A DNA stretch of 64,000 nucleotides, taken from Diaphorobacter sp. HDW4A (GTDB lineage: Bacteria; Pseudomonadota; Gammaproteobacteria; Burkholderiales; Burkholderiaceae_C). Within the stretch, counting starts at the first letter, position 1; each line of letters opens with the position of its first letter. The notes under the pieces are model-generated. The model did no database searches. It saw nothing but the letters and a program-made list of their open reading frames with translations, and had not been told where the DNA came from. Of the stretch, positions 17,766-25,441 are shown one piece after another. The stretch is taken from assembly GCF_011305995.1 (NCBI RefSeq), contig NZ_CP049910.1:6028501-6092500 (forward strand), written 5' to 3'. The position numbers and the translations under genes were made by a program.

Positions 17766-18551
17766 ATGAGCCAAGCATTGACTCTGACGGTTGAAGGAGC
17801 GGTCGCAACGATCACGCTCACGCAGCCGGAAATCCGCAACGCCTTCAGCGACGAGGTGATCGCCGAGATCACGCAGGCCTTCCGCACGGCGGGGGATCGC
17901 CCCGACGTGCGCGTCATCGTGCTCGCGGCCGAGGGCCCGGCCTTCTGCGCGGGTGCCAACCTTAACTGGATGCGCCGCATGGCGGACTACACCCGCGAGG
18001 AAAACATCCAGGACGCGGGCCTGCTTGCCGAGATGCTGCGCGTGATCTACGAATGCCCGAAGCCCACCATTGCGCGCGTGCAGGGTGATGTGTATGCGGG
18101 CGGCGTAGGGCTGGTGGCGTGCTGCGACATCGCGGTCTCCGCCGACCATGTGCACTACTGCCTGAGCGAAACCAAGATCGGCCTGATCCCCGCGACCATC
18201 AGCCCGTACGTGATTCGCGCGATGGGCGCACGTGCAGCGCACCGCTACTTTTTGACGGCCGAGCGCTTCAACGCGGCCGAGGCGCTGCGCATCGGCTTTG
18301 TGCACGAGGTCGTGCATGTGGATGATCTGGACGCGAAGGTGGACGGCATTCTGAAGAACCTGCTCTCCGCAAGCCCGAACGCCGTGCGCGCCGCCAAGAA
18401 GCTGGTGCAGGACGTGGCCGAGCGCGAGATCAACGCCGCGCTCATTGCACAGACGGTGGAAGGCATTGCCGACATCCGTTCGAGCGAAGAGGGCCGCGAA
18501 GGCGTGCAGTCGTTCCTGGCCAAGCGCAAGCCCTCGTGGCTGCCCGGTTGA
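17766..18551 (+). CDS. liuC: 3-methylglutaconyl-CoA hydratase (enoyl-CoA hydratase family)
   Basis: 261 aa crotonase-fold protein. The ATG 17766 has GGGAGA about 9 nt upstream. Motifs: VLAAEGPAFCAGANLNWM (oxyanion hole region), RVQGDVYAGGVGLVACCD, and the catalytic Glu region LSETKIGLIPATISPYV. The C-terminus ends RKPSWLPG, as in LiuC-type hydratases. It hydrates 3-methylglutaconyl-CoA to HMG-CoA, and it lies between the two subunits of the carboxylase that makes its substrate, which supports the specific assignment over a generic enoyl-CoA hydratase. Confidence 0.9.
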   Translation: MSQALTLTVEGAVATITLTQPEIRNAFSDEVIAEITQAFRTAGDRPDVRVIVLAAEGPAFCAGANLNWMRRMADYTREENIQDAGLLAEMLRVIYECPKPTIARVQGDVYAGGVGLVACCDIAVSADHVHYCLSETKIGLIPATISPYVIRAMGARAAHRYFLTAERFNAAEALRIGFVHEVVHVDDLDAKVDGILKNLLSASPNAVRAAKKLVQDVAEREINAALIAQTVEGIADIRSSEEGREGVQSFLAKRKPSWLPG

Positions 18552-18581
18552 TCCGGCGTTTCAACGGAGACACGCAACGCT

Positions 18582-19304
18582 ATGGACGCAATCTGGCTCC
18601 AAATCGTGCAATGGCTGCATTCGGTCGGCATGCATGTGGATGGCAATACGGTGCGCGATGTGGCCGAAGGGGCCAGGCACGTGACCGACAAGCTCGACAT
18701 GACCAGCATGATGGCGCTCGCCGCAGCGCTGGGCTGGGCCAGCGGATTCCGTCTCTATGCCGTGGTGTTTCTGGTGGGTGCGATGGGTGCGGCTGGATGG
18801 TTTCCGCTGCCTGCGGGGCTGTCCGTGCTGCAGAACCCGGTGGTGCTGGCGGTGAGCGGTTTCATGCTGCTCGTGGAGTTCTGCGCCGACAAGATTCCGT
18901 GGTTCGACAGCCTCTGGGATTCGATCAATGCCTTCATCCGCGTGCCCGCAGGCGCGATGCTGGCGGCGGGCGTCTTCGGTGCCGACAACGCATCGATGGC
19001 GGTGGCGGCAGGGCTGCTTGGCGGCACGCTGTCCGCGACCTCGCTCGCCACCAAGATGACCACGCGCGCGGCGGCCAACACCTCGCCCGAGCCGTTCTCC
19101 AACTGGGGGCTGTCGTTTCTTGAGGACGGCCTCGTCGTCGCCACAGTGTGGCTCGCCACGCAGCACCCGGTGGCCTTCGGCGTCGCACTGGTGATCGCGA
19201 TCATCCTGTCGGTGATCGTGCTCGTCGTGCTGTTCAAATTTCTGCGCGCCGTGTGGCGTCGCTTGTCTGGTTCGTTTTCCGATTCCGAGAGGAAGGTGGT
19301 TTGA
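18582..19304 (+). CDS. DUF4126 domain membrane protein
   Basis: 240 aa with several hydrophobic helices, for example MALAAALGWASGFRLYAVVFLVG, NPVVLAVSGFMLLVEF and VALVIAIILSVIVLVVLFKF. The Ala-Gly-rich ASMAVAAGLLGGTLSATSLATK and the NTSPEPFSNW segment are characteristic of the DUF4126 family, whose function is unknown. It is tightly inserted between liuC (30 bp) and the carboxylase alpha subunit (2 bp), so it is surely co-transcribed. This position is seen in related bacteria to my recollection, but I cannot say whether it contributes to leucine catabolism. Confidence 0.85.
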   Translation: MDAIWLQIVQWLHSVGMHVDGNTVRDVAEGARHVTDKLDMTSMMALAAALGWASGFRLYAVVFLVGAMGAAGWFPLPAGLSVLQNPVVLAVSGFMLLVEFCADKIPWFDSLWDSINAFIRVPAGAMLAAGVFGADNASMAVAAGLLGGTLSATSLATKMTTRAAANTSPEPFSNWGLSFLEDGLVVATVWLATQHPVAFGVALVIAIILSVIVLVVLFKFLRAVWRRLSGSFSDSERKVV

Positions 19305-19306
19305 GT

Positions 19307-21319
19307 ATGTTCAACAAGATTTTGATTGCTAACCGGGGCGAGATCGCTTGCCGCGTGGCCGCCACCGCACGCCGCATGGGCGTGAAGACCGTGGCCGTCT
19401 ATTCCGACGCGGATGCCAACGCCAAGCATGTGGCCTCGTGCGATGAGTCCGTGCACATCGGCGGCAGCGCGCCCAAGGACAGCTATCTGCGCTGGGAACG
19501 CATCATCGAGGCCGCCAAGGCCACGGGCGCACAGGCCGTGCATCCGGGCTACGGCTTTTTGTCGGAAAACGAGGAATTCGCACAGGCCTGCGCCAAGGCG
19601 GGTCTGGTCTTCATCGGCCCGCCACCATCGGCCATCCAGGCGATGGGTTTGAAAGCCGAATCCAAGCAGCTCATGGAAAAGGCCGGCGTGCCGCTGGTGC
19701 CTGGTTATCACGGCTCCGATCAGGATCCGGCGCTGCTGCAGCGCGAGGCGGACCGCATCGGTTATCCGGTACTCATCAAGGCCAGCGCGGGCGGTGGCGG
19801 CAAGGGCATGCGCGCGGTTGATTCGGCAGCAGGTTTCGCCGACGCGCTCGCAAGCTGCAAGCGCGAGGCCATCAACAGCTTTGGCGATGATGCGGTGCTG
19901 ATCGAGAAATACGTGCAGCGCCCGCGCCATATCGAAATTCAGGTGTTCGGCGACACGCACGGCAACTACGTCTACCTGTTCGAGCGCGACTGCTCGGTGC
20001 AGCGCCGTCATCAGAAGGTGCTGGAAGAAGCCCCCGCCCCCGGCATGACTGAGGCCATGCGCCAGCAGATGGGCGACGCCGCCGTTGCCGCCGCGCGCGC
20101 CGTGAATTACGTCGGCGCGGGCACGGTGGAATTCATCGTCGAGCAGCGCGAAGGCGGCGAGATGAACTTCTTCTTCATGGAGATGAACACCCGCCTGCAG
20201 GTAGAGCATCCGGTCACCGAAGCCATCACCGGCGAAGACCTCGTCGAATGGCAACTGCGCGTGGCCTCCGGCGAGAAGCTGCCCAAGCAGCAGGGCGAAC
20301 TCAAGATCATCGGCCACGCCATCGAGGCCCGCATCTGCGCCGAGAATCCCGACAACAATTTCCTGCCCGCGACAGGATCGCTCAATGTCTACCGCAAGCC
20401 GAACTGCGTGAGCTTTTCGCGCGGCGACGTGCGCATCGACGACGGCGTGCGCGAGGGCGATGCGATCAGCCCGTTCTACGACTCGATGATCGCCAAGCTC
20501 ATCGTCCACGGCGACACCCGCGAGCAAGCCCTCGCGCGCCTCGACGCGGCGCTTGCGCAGACCCACATCGTCGGCCTCAACACCAACGTGCAGTTCCTGC
20601 GCCTGGTGGCCCGCAGCCCCTCGTTCGCGAATGCCAACCTCGACACCGCACTCATCCCGCGTGAAGAGGCCGTGCTGTTCAAACAGGAAACCGTCGGCAT
20701 CCCGCTGGCCGTGGCGGCCGTGGTCGCCAATGTGCTGCTGACCGAAACCGACGCGCAGACCGCAGACCCCTTCAGCCACCGCGACGGCTGGCGCTCGCTC
20801 GGAGTGCTGCAGCGCCCCTTCGACTTCGACTACGCGGGCCGCCCGATCACCGCATCGCTGTCCTACCTCGTGGCGGGTCAGTACGTGCTCGACATACGTG
20901 ATGGCGAGCAGCAACTGGCTACTGCACCCCTGCGATTCGAGCGTCGCGAAGACGGGGTGCTCAACCTGCAGTTGGGCGACAAACGTGCTCGTTCGCGTGT
21001 CTACATGCAGGGCGACACGGCGCATGTCTTCACGCCCGCAGGTGCGACGCGTATTGACGTGGTGGATCCGCTCGCTCACGCGGGCGATGCTCACTCCGAA
21101 GGCGGGCGGCTCACTGCGCCTATGCCTGGCAAGGTCGTTTCCTTTGCCGTGAAGGCTGGCGACAAGGTCACCAAGGGGCAGGCCCTTGCGGTGATGGAGG
21201 CGATGAAGATGGAGCACACCATTGCTGCTCCTGCTGATGGGGTTGTTGTCGAGCTGCTTTATGCGCCAGGCGACCAGGTTACAGAGGGGGCTGAGCTGCT
21301 TAAACTGCAGGTGGCTTGA
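19307..21319 (+). CDS. liuD: methylcrotonyl-CoA carboxylase biotin-containing (alpha) subunit
   Basis: 670 aa, starting at ATG 19307, 2 bp after the DUF4126 stop with AGAGGAAGG upstream. Residues 1-450 are biotin carboxylase: KILIANRGEIACRV at the start, the ATP-grasp glycine loop KASAGGGGKGMRAV, ERDCSVQRRHQKVLEEAPAP and EMNTRLQVEHPVTE. Residues ~600-670 are the biotinyl domain with biotinylated K634 in AVMEAMKMEHT. The middle is the BT-like region. It carboxylates its own biotin with bicarbonate and ATP, then passes the carboxyl to the beta subunit at 16135. About 615 bp without a gene follow, mostly the inverted-repeat element. Confidence 0.95.
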   Translation: MFNKILIANRGEIACRVAATARRMGVKTVAVYSDADANAKHVASCDESVHIGGSAPKDSYLRWERIIEAAKATGAQAVHPGYGFLSENEEFAQACAKAGLVFIGPPPSAIQAMGLKAESKQLMEKAGVPLVPGYHGSDQDPALLQREADRIGYPVLIKASAGGGGKGMRAVDSAAGFADALASCKREAINSFGDDAVLIEKYVQRPRHIEIQVFGDTHGNYVYLFERDCSVQRRHQKVLEEAPAPGMTEAMRQQMGDAAVAAARAVNYVGAGTVEFIVEQREGGEMNFFFMEMNTRLQVEHPVTEAITGEDLVEWQLRVASGEKLPKQQGELKIIGHAIEARICAENPDNNFLPATGSLNVYRKPNCVSFSRGDVRIDDGVREGDAISPFYDSMIAKLIVHGDTREQALARLDAALAQTHIVGLNTNVQFLRLVARSPSFANANLDTALIPREEAVLFKQETVGIPLAVAAVVANVLLTETDAQTADPFSHRDGWRSLGVLQRPFDFDYAGRPITASLSYLVAGQYVLDIRDGEQQLATAPLRFERREDGVLNLQLGDKRARSRVYMQGDTAHVFTPAGATRIDVVDPLAHAGDAHSEGGRLTAPMPGKVVSFAVKAGDKVTKGQALAVMEAMKMEHTIAAPADGVVVELLYAPGDQVTEGAELLKLQVA

Positions 21320-21345
21320 GGAAAGTTGTTTTGTTTGAGGGCAGA

Positions 21346-21830
21346 GGCCGGGAGTTCCGCCCGGCGGCGGAGTCACCTTTTGCTTGCGCGCAAAAGGTAA
21401 CCCAAAACGCGCTTTTCAATACCCGCGGCAGAACTTGCTTTGCGCTTCGCGCGCCGCTCGGGCAACCGCCGCGAGTCAGTGTTTAACTAAGAGGTGTGTT
21501 CGGCACGTCGCTTCGCTTCGCTCGTGCCGTGCATCTCGCGACTTCGCGAGATGTTGGTGCGCTAGCGTGGTGTGTGTTTTTGATTTGATCGTTGGATCCA
21601 CTTCGTTCAAAAGAGGAGTGGGCATTTGCGCCCAACCCAACTCCAAAAACGCCCGCGGCACGAGCGCAGCGATGTGCCGTACACACCTCTTCCTAACTGA
21701 CTTCCGGCGGTTGTCCGAACGGAGCGACGCAGGAGCGCAGTGAGTTCTGCCGGAGGTATTCAAAGCGCATTTTTGGTGACTTTTTGGACAAGACCAAAAA
21801 GTTACTGCCCCGCCGGGGGCAGTCCCGGCC
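21346..21830. repeat. 485-bp imperfect inverted repeat with internal hairpins
   Basis: Two diverged copies of one sequence face each other: left arm about 21346-21530, right arm about 21650-21830. Reading the right arm backwards gives the same order of words as the left: GGCCGGGA..., a T-rich hairpin, GCGCTTT.CAATAC, GGCAGAACT, CAACCGCCG.AGTCAG, GAGGTGTGT.CGGCAC. Each arm has its own perfect 9-bp hairpin at the same place: 21375-21383/21390-21398 (ACCTTTTGC/GCAAAAGGT) and 21779-21787/21794-21802 (ACTTTTTGG/CCAAAAAGT). The central spacer holds a perfect 10-bp hairpin (21532-21541/21544-21553). It fills the whole gap between liuD and ghrA; I see no gene in it. It is probably a mobile or intergenic repeat family, perhaps also ending transcription. 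Confidence 0.75.
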
Positions 21831-21934
21831 TCCGTAAGCAACGACACAACCGAATTTGAAAATACCCCTTCACCCCCAACCTCTCCAGTAAGCGCAAGAA
21901 AAAGCAAGCCCCAAAAGCCGTTACCCTCCACTTC

Positions 21935-22867
21935 ATGCGGATCACGTTCTACTTCAAGAATTCCCCCACTGACCAGTGGCTGAAAGACCTGCGCGCCGCC
22001 CTGCCGCAGGCCGACATCACCGAGTGGCACCCCGGTGCCCCCCAGGCCGACTACGCCATCGCCTGGCAACCCCCTCAGCAACTCCTGGACGAGCAAAAGC
22101 CCCGCCTCAAAGGCTTCTTCAATCTGGGTGCAGGCGTGGACGCGCTGCTCAAACTGAACTGGCCAAGCAGCCTGCCCCTGATCCGCATCGACGACGGCGG
22201 CATGGCCGTGCAGATGGCCGAGTATGTGAGCCACGCGCTGATCCGCCATTTCCGCGAACTGGACCGCTACGCCGCGCAGCAACAGGCGGGCGAGTGGAAG
22301 ATGAACCGCACCCAGCTGCGCACCGATTTCCCGGTCGGCGTAATGGGGCTCGGCGTGCTCGGCGAGCGGGTGGCTCGCACGATCACGCAGTTTGATTTTC
22401 CGGTCAACGGCTGGAGCCGCACGCCCAAGCAGATCGACGGCGTGCGCACCTTCAGCGGCGATGTCAAAGACCAAGGCTTCAGGGATTTTCTGGCATCGAC
22501 GCGCGTGCTCGTCAACCTGCTGCCGCTCACACCCGAAACCACCGACATCATCAATCGCGAAACGCTGTCGCAATTGCTGCCCAAGGCCTATGTGATCAAC
22601 GTGGCGCGCGGCGCGCATCTGGTCGAAGATGACCTGCTCGAGCAGATCGCCAGCGGCCATGTGGCGGGCGCGACGCTCGATGTGTTCAAGACCGAACCGC
22701 TGCCCGCCGCGCATCCGTTCTGGAAACATCCGAAAATCACCATCTCACCGCATTCCTCCGCCAATACCATGCGCGAGGAAAGCGTCGCGCAGATCGCGCG
22801 CAAGATCATGGCTTTTGATCGTGGCGACACGGTGGCCGGGCTGGTCGATCTGTCGCGTGGCTACTGA
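21935..22867 (+). CDS. ghrA: glyoxylate/hydroxypyruvate reductase A
   Basis: 310 aa D-isomer 2-hydroxyacid dehydrogenase. The NAD(P) site is VGVMGLGVLGERVARTI, followed by the Arg-Ser-type NADP selector region NGWSRTPK. Catalytic residues are R in VINVARGAHLVEDD, E in DVFKTEPLPAAHPFW and H in ISPHSSANT. The short N-terminal domain (about 90 residues, FNLGAGVDALL) marks the GhrA subfamily rather than GhrB or SerA. It reduces glyoxylate and hydroxypyruvate. It starts just after the inverted-repeat element and 67 bp before the HMG-CoA lyase. Confidence 0.93.
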   Translation: MRITFYFKNSPTDQWLKDLRAALPQADITEWHPGAPQADYAIAWQPPQQLLDEQKPRLKGFFNLGAGVDALLKLNWPSSLPLIRIDDGGMAVQMAEYVSHALIRHFRELDRYAAQQQAGEWKMNRTQLRTDFPVGVMGLGVLGERVARTITQFDFPVNGWSRTPKQIDGVRTFSGDVKDQGFRDFLASTRVLVNLLPLTPETTDIINRETLSQLLPKAYVINVARGAHLVEDDLLEQIASGHVAGATLDVFKTEPLPAAHPFWKHPKITISPHSSANTMREESVAQIARKIMAFDRGDTVAGLVDLSRGY

Positions 22868-22933
22868 ACGAGTTGGCACCAAACGTTGAACACTGAAAAC
22901 ACGAGATAAAGAAAGCGAAAAGGAACCCACATC

Positions 22934-23854
22934 ATGGCACTGTCCTCCCTCATCCCCAGCCGCGTGAAACTCATCGACGTGGGCCCGCGCGACGGCCTGC
23001 AGAACGAAAAAACACCGGTGCCCGCCGAGGTCAAGATCGAGCTCGTGCACCGCCTGCAGGATGCTGGCGTCAAGGAAATCGAAGTCACCAGCTACGTGAG
23101 CCCCAAGTGGGTGCCGCAGATGGGCGACAACGTTGAAGTGATGGCGGGCATTCAGCGCCAGTCCGGCGTGCTGTATTCGGTGCTCACGCCCAACATGAAG
23201 GGTTTTGAATCGTCCGTGGCGTCCAAGCCCGACGAGATCGTCGTGTTCGGCGCGGCGAGCGAGGCCTTCAGCCAGAAGAACATCAACTGCTCCATTGCCG
23301 AGAGCATCGAGCGCTTTGCGCCCGTGGTCGAGGCGGCGCTTGCCGCTGGCATCAAGGTGCGCGGCGCGATGAGCTGTACCGTGGGCTGCCCGTATGAAGG
23401 TGAGATCGCGCCCGCCAAGGTCGGCGAGCTAGCGCGCCTGATGAAGAACATCGGCGTGCAGCGCGTCGACGTGGCCGACACCATCGGCGTGGGCACGCCG
23501 CGCAAGGTGCAGGCCGCCATCGAGGCCACGCTGCAGCATTTCGACCTTGACGCGGTATCGGGCCATTTTCATGACACCTACGGTCAGGCGCTCTCCAACA
23601 CGCTGGCGGCGCTTGAGATGGGTGTGTGGAACTACCAGTCGTCCGTCGCGGGTCTCGGCGGTTGCCCTTATGCCAAGGGCGCAACTGGCAATGTCTCGAC
23701 CGAGGACGTGGTTTATCTGCTGCAGGGCATGGGCATCGACACCGGCATCGATCTCGACAAGCTGGTCGATGCGGGCAAGTTCATCAGCGATTTCCTCGGC
23801 CGCAAGCCGAACTCGCGCGTGGCCACCGCTATCCTCAACAAGCGCGCGGGTTGA
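22934..23854 (+). CDS. liuE: hydroxymethylglutaryl-CoA lyase
   Basis: 306 aa DRE-TIM metallolyase. The catalytic and metal motifs are VGPRDGLQNE at the start, SCTVGCPYEGE, GHFHDTYGQAL (metal histidines) and the lid GLGGCPYAKGATGNVSTED with its conserved cysteine. It splits HMG-CoA into acetoacetate and acetyl-CoA, the last step of leucine breakdown. It is the last liu gene of the block begun at 16135. The YbaK gene follows 7 bp later and is probably co-transcribed. Confidence 0.95.
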   Translation: MALSSLIPSRVKLIDVGPRDGLQNEKTPVPAEVKIELVHRLQDAGVKEIEVTSYVSPKWVPQMGDNVEVMAGIQRQSGVLYSVLTPNMKGFESSVASKPDEIVVFGAASEAFSQKNINCSIAESIERFAPVVEAALAAGIKVRGAMSCTVGCPYEGEIAPAKVGELARLMKNIGVQRVDVADTIGVGTPRKVQAAIEATLQHFDLDAVSGHFHDTYGQALSNTLAALEMGVWNYQSSVAGLGGCPYAKGATGNVSTEDVVYLLQGMGIDTGIDLDKLVDAGKFISDFLGRKPNSRVATAILNKRAG

Positions 23855-23861
23855 TCGCGCC

Positions 23862-24368
23862 ATGTGCGGATCTGAACTTCAACCGTTGCCCGAAGGCGTG
23901 CGCCGCGTGGCCGAGGTGCTGCAATCCAAGGGCCATGCACATGGGCCGGTCATGCTCGACAACTCCGCGCGCACCGCGCAGGAAGCGGCTGACGCGCTCG
24001 GCATCACCGTCGGTCAGATCGCCAAGAGCATCATCTTCCGCCGCAAGAGCGACGATGCGGCGGTGCTGGTGATCACCTCGGGAGACCGCCGTGTCGATGA
24101 GAAAAAGGTTGACGCCATCGTCGGCAAGACCGGCCGCGCTGACGCCGATTTCGTGAAGGCCAAGACGGGCTTCACCATCGGCGGCGTGTCGCCCGTCGCG
24201 CATGCGAACAAGCCGGTCACGCTGATCGACCGCGAGCTGTTCCGCTTCGACGTGATCTGGGCGGCGGCAGGGCACCCCAATGGGGTGTTCCAACTCGCCC
24301 CACATGATCTTGAAAAACTCACCGGCGCGCCGGTCGCGGATGTGGTGAAAGTGGAGCAGCAGGCATGA
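23862..24368 (+). CDS. YbaK/EbsC-family aminoacyl-tRNA deacylase
   Basis: 168 aa. Typical YbaK-fold motifs are ALGITVGQIAKSIIFRR (with the conserved Lys of the editing pocket), LVITSGDRRVDEKKV, TGFTIGGVSPVAH and VIWAAAGHPNGVFQLAP. The family hydrolyses mischarged Cys-tRNAPro or related aminoacyl-tRNAs. The start ATG 23862 is 7 bp after liuE. Its stop overlaps the DUF1289 start by 4 nt (ATGA), so translation is coupled. Which tRNA it edits cannot be told from sequence. Confidence 0.9.
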   Translation: MCGSELQPLPEGVRRVAEVLQSKGHAHGPVMLDNSARTAQEAADALGITVGQIAKSIIFRRKSDDAAVLVITSGDRRVDEKKVDAIVGKTGRADADFVKAKTGFTIGGVSPVAHANKPVTLIDRELFRFDVIWAAAGHPNGVFQLAPHDLEKLTGAPVADVVKVEQQA

Positions 24369-24634
24369 GCGACATCGTGGACAACCTCTTGCTCGAAGCG
24401 CGTGCGCAGGATGTCGCGGCCATCGGGCATTTCTCCGAGGCCTATGACGGCATCGTCGATTCGCCCTGCGTGAATGTCTGTCGCATGACCGCCGACCGCA
24501 GCCACTGTCAAGGGTGTTTTCGCACCATCGACGAGATCCGCCAATGGTCCAAGGCCGACGCGGCCACGCGTCGCACCATCTGGTTCGCCGCACTTGAACG
24601 TGCTGACATCGAACAACCGAAAGCCATCGCATGA
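24365..24634 (+). CDS. DUF1289 domain-containing small protein
   Basis: 89 aa. The DUF1289 core is SPCVNVCRMTADRSHCQGCF followed by RTIDEIRQW, with four cysteines (C-x3-C-x8-C-x2-C) that probably bind a metal, likely zinc. Its function is unknown across bacteria. It overlaps both neighbours by 4 nt (YbaK upstream, isomerase downstream), so the three proteins are made from one message. Confidence 0.9.
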   Translation: MSDIVDNLLLEARAQDVAAIGHFSEAYDGIVDSPCVNVCRMTADRSHCQGCFRTIDEIRQWSKADAATRRTIWFAALERADIEQPKAIA

Positions 24635-25314
24635 CCACGACTGCCACGACGACAGCGACAAAGACAGCGACGACGAAGCACATCACCTGCTGGCTGGATT
24701 TCGTCTCGCCCTACGCGTGGCTCGCGTTCGATCAGGCACCGCGCACGCTTGAGGGCCTGAACTACCAACTGCGCTACAAGCCCGTGTTGCTCGGTGCGCT
24801 GCTCAAGCAACATGCCAACCCGGGGCCTGCCGGCATCGCCCCCAAGCGTGAATGGACCTACCGCCACGCTACTTGGCTCGGCCACGCGCAGGGCTGCGGC
24901 CTCACGATGCCCGCGCAGCACCCGTTCAACCCGCTGCCGCTGCTGCGCCTCGCGCTGTCGTGCAGCGACGATGGTTGCATCAACCGCTTTACCGCTGACG
25001 CGATTTTTCGCCATGTCTGGCTTGGCGGCCACGACGCTTCTGACTCTGCGCGCATCGCCGAATTGAAAACACAACTCTCCAAGCAGATTCGCCCCGATTC
25101 AGAAGACCAGGCCAAGGCATTTCTGCGCACCAACACCGACGAGGCCAACGCCCTCGGCGTGTTCGGCGTGCCGATGTTCGAGGTCGACAGCAAGCTGTTC
25201 TGGGGGCTCGATGGCTTGCCTATGCTGCGTGCGTATCTGGATGGGGATGCGTGGTTTGAGAGCGGGGAGTGGGATGGGGTGACGAAGGTGCAGTCGGGCT
25301 TGACTTTAGTCTGA
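24631..25314 (+). CDS. 2-hydroxychromene-2-carboxylate isomerase-like protein (DsbA-fold, NahD family)
   Basis: 227 aa kappa-class GST/DsbA-fold protein. WLDFVSPYAWLAF carries the SPY motif whose Ser activates glutathione in NahD-like enzymes, and the cis-Pro region is VFGVPMFEVDSKLFWGLDGL. The N-terminus is unusual: about 15 residues almost entirely Thr, Ala and Lys before the fold begins at HITCWLDF, so a later start is possible although the 4-nt overlap with DUF1289 supports ATG 24631. Naphthalene-pathway members isomerise a chromene; here there is no aromatic operon, so the substrate is unknown. Confidence 0.85.
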   Translation: MTTTATTTATKTATTKHITCWLDFVSPYAWLAFDQAPRTLEGLNYQLRYKPVLLGALLKQHANPGPAGIAPKREWTYRHATWLGHAQGCGLTMPAQHPFNPLPLLRLALSCSDDGCINRFTADAIFRHVWLGGHDASDSARIAELKTQLSKQIRPDSEDQAKAFLRTNTDEANALGVFGVPMFEVDSKLFWGLDGLPMLRAYLDGDAWFESGEWDGVTKVQSGLTLV

Positions 25315-25441
25315 CGATGTCGTCTTTTCCCCCTTCGCAGCTGTAATTTCGGTGGCGAAGACATGATGTGGTCAATAATATTTTCCATTCCATACGCAGG
25401 CGAAACTGCAGGCGTGCCTGTACTGACCTTGAGGAGGCTGC

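Noticed and set aside
18755-21376. Very long minus-strand open frame (about 870 codons) opposite liuD
   Set aside because: It mirrors the high-GC third-position bias of liuD and the downstream half of DUF4126, has no recognisable domain, and is rich in His/Arg as expected of an antisense shadow.
21384-21743. Open frames inside the 485-bp palindrome
   Set aside because: They follow from stop-poor GC-rich repeats; they differ between the two arms and carry no known domain.
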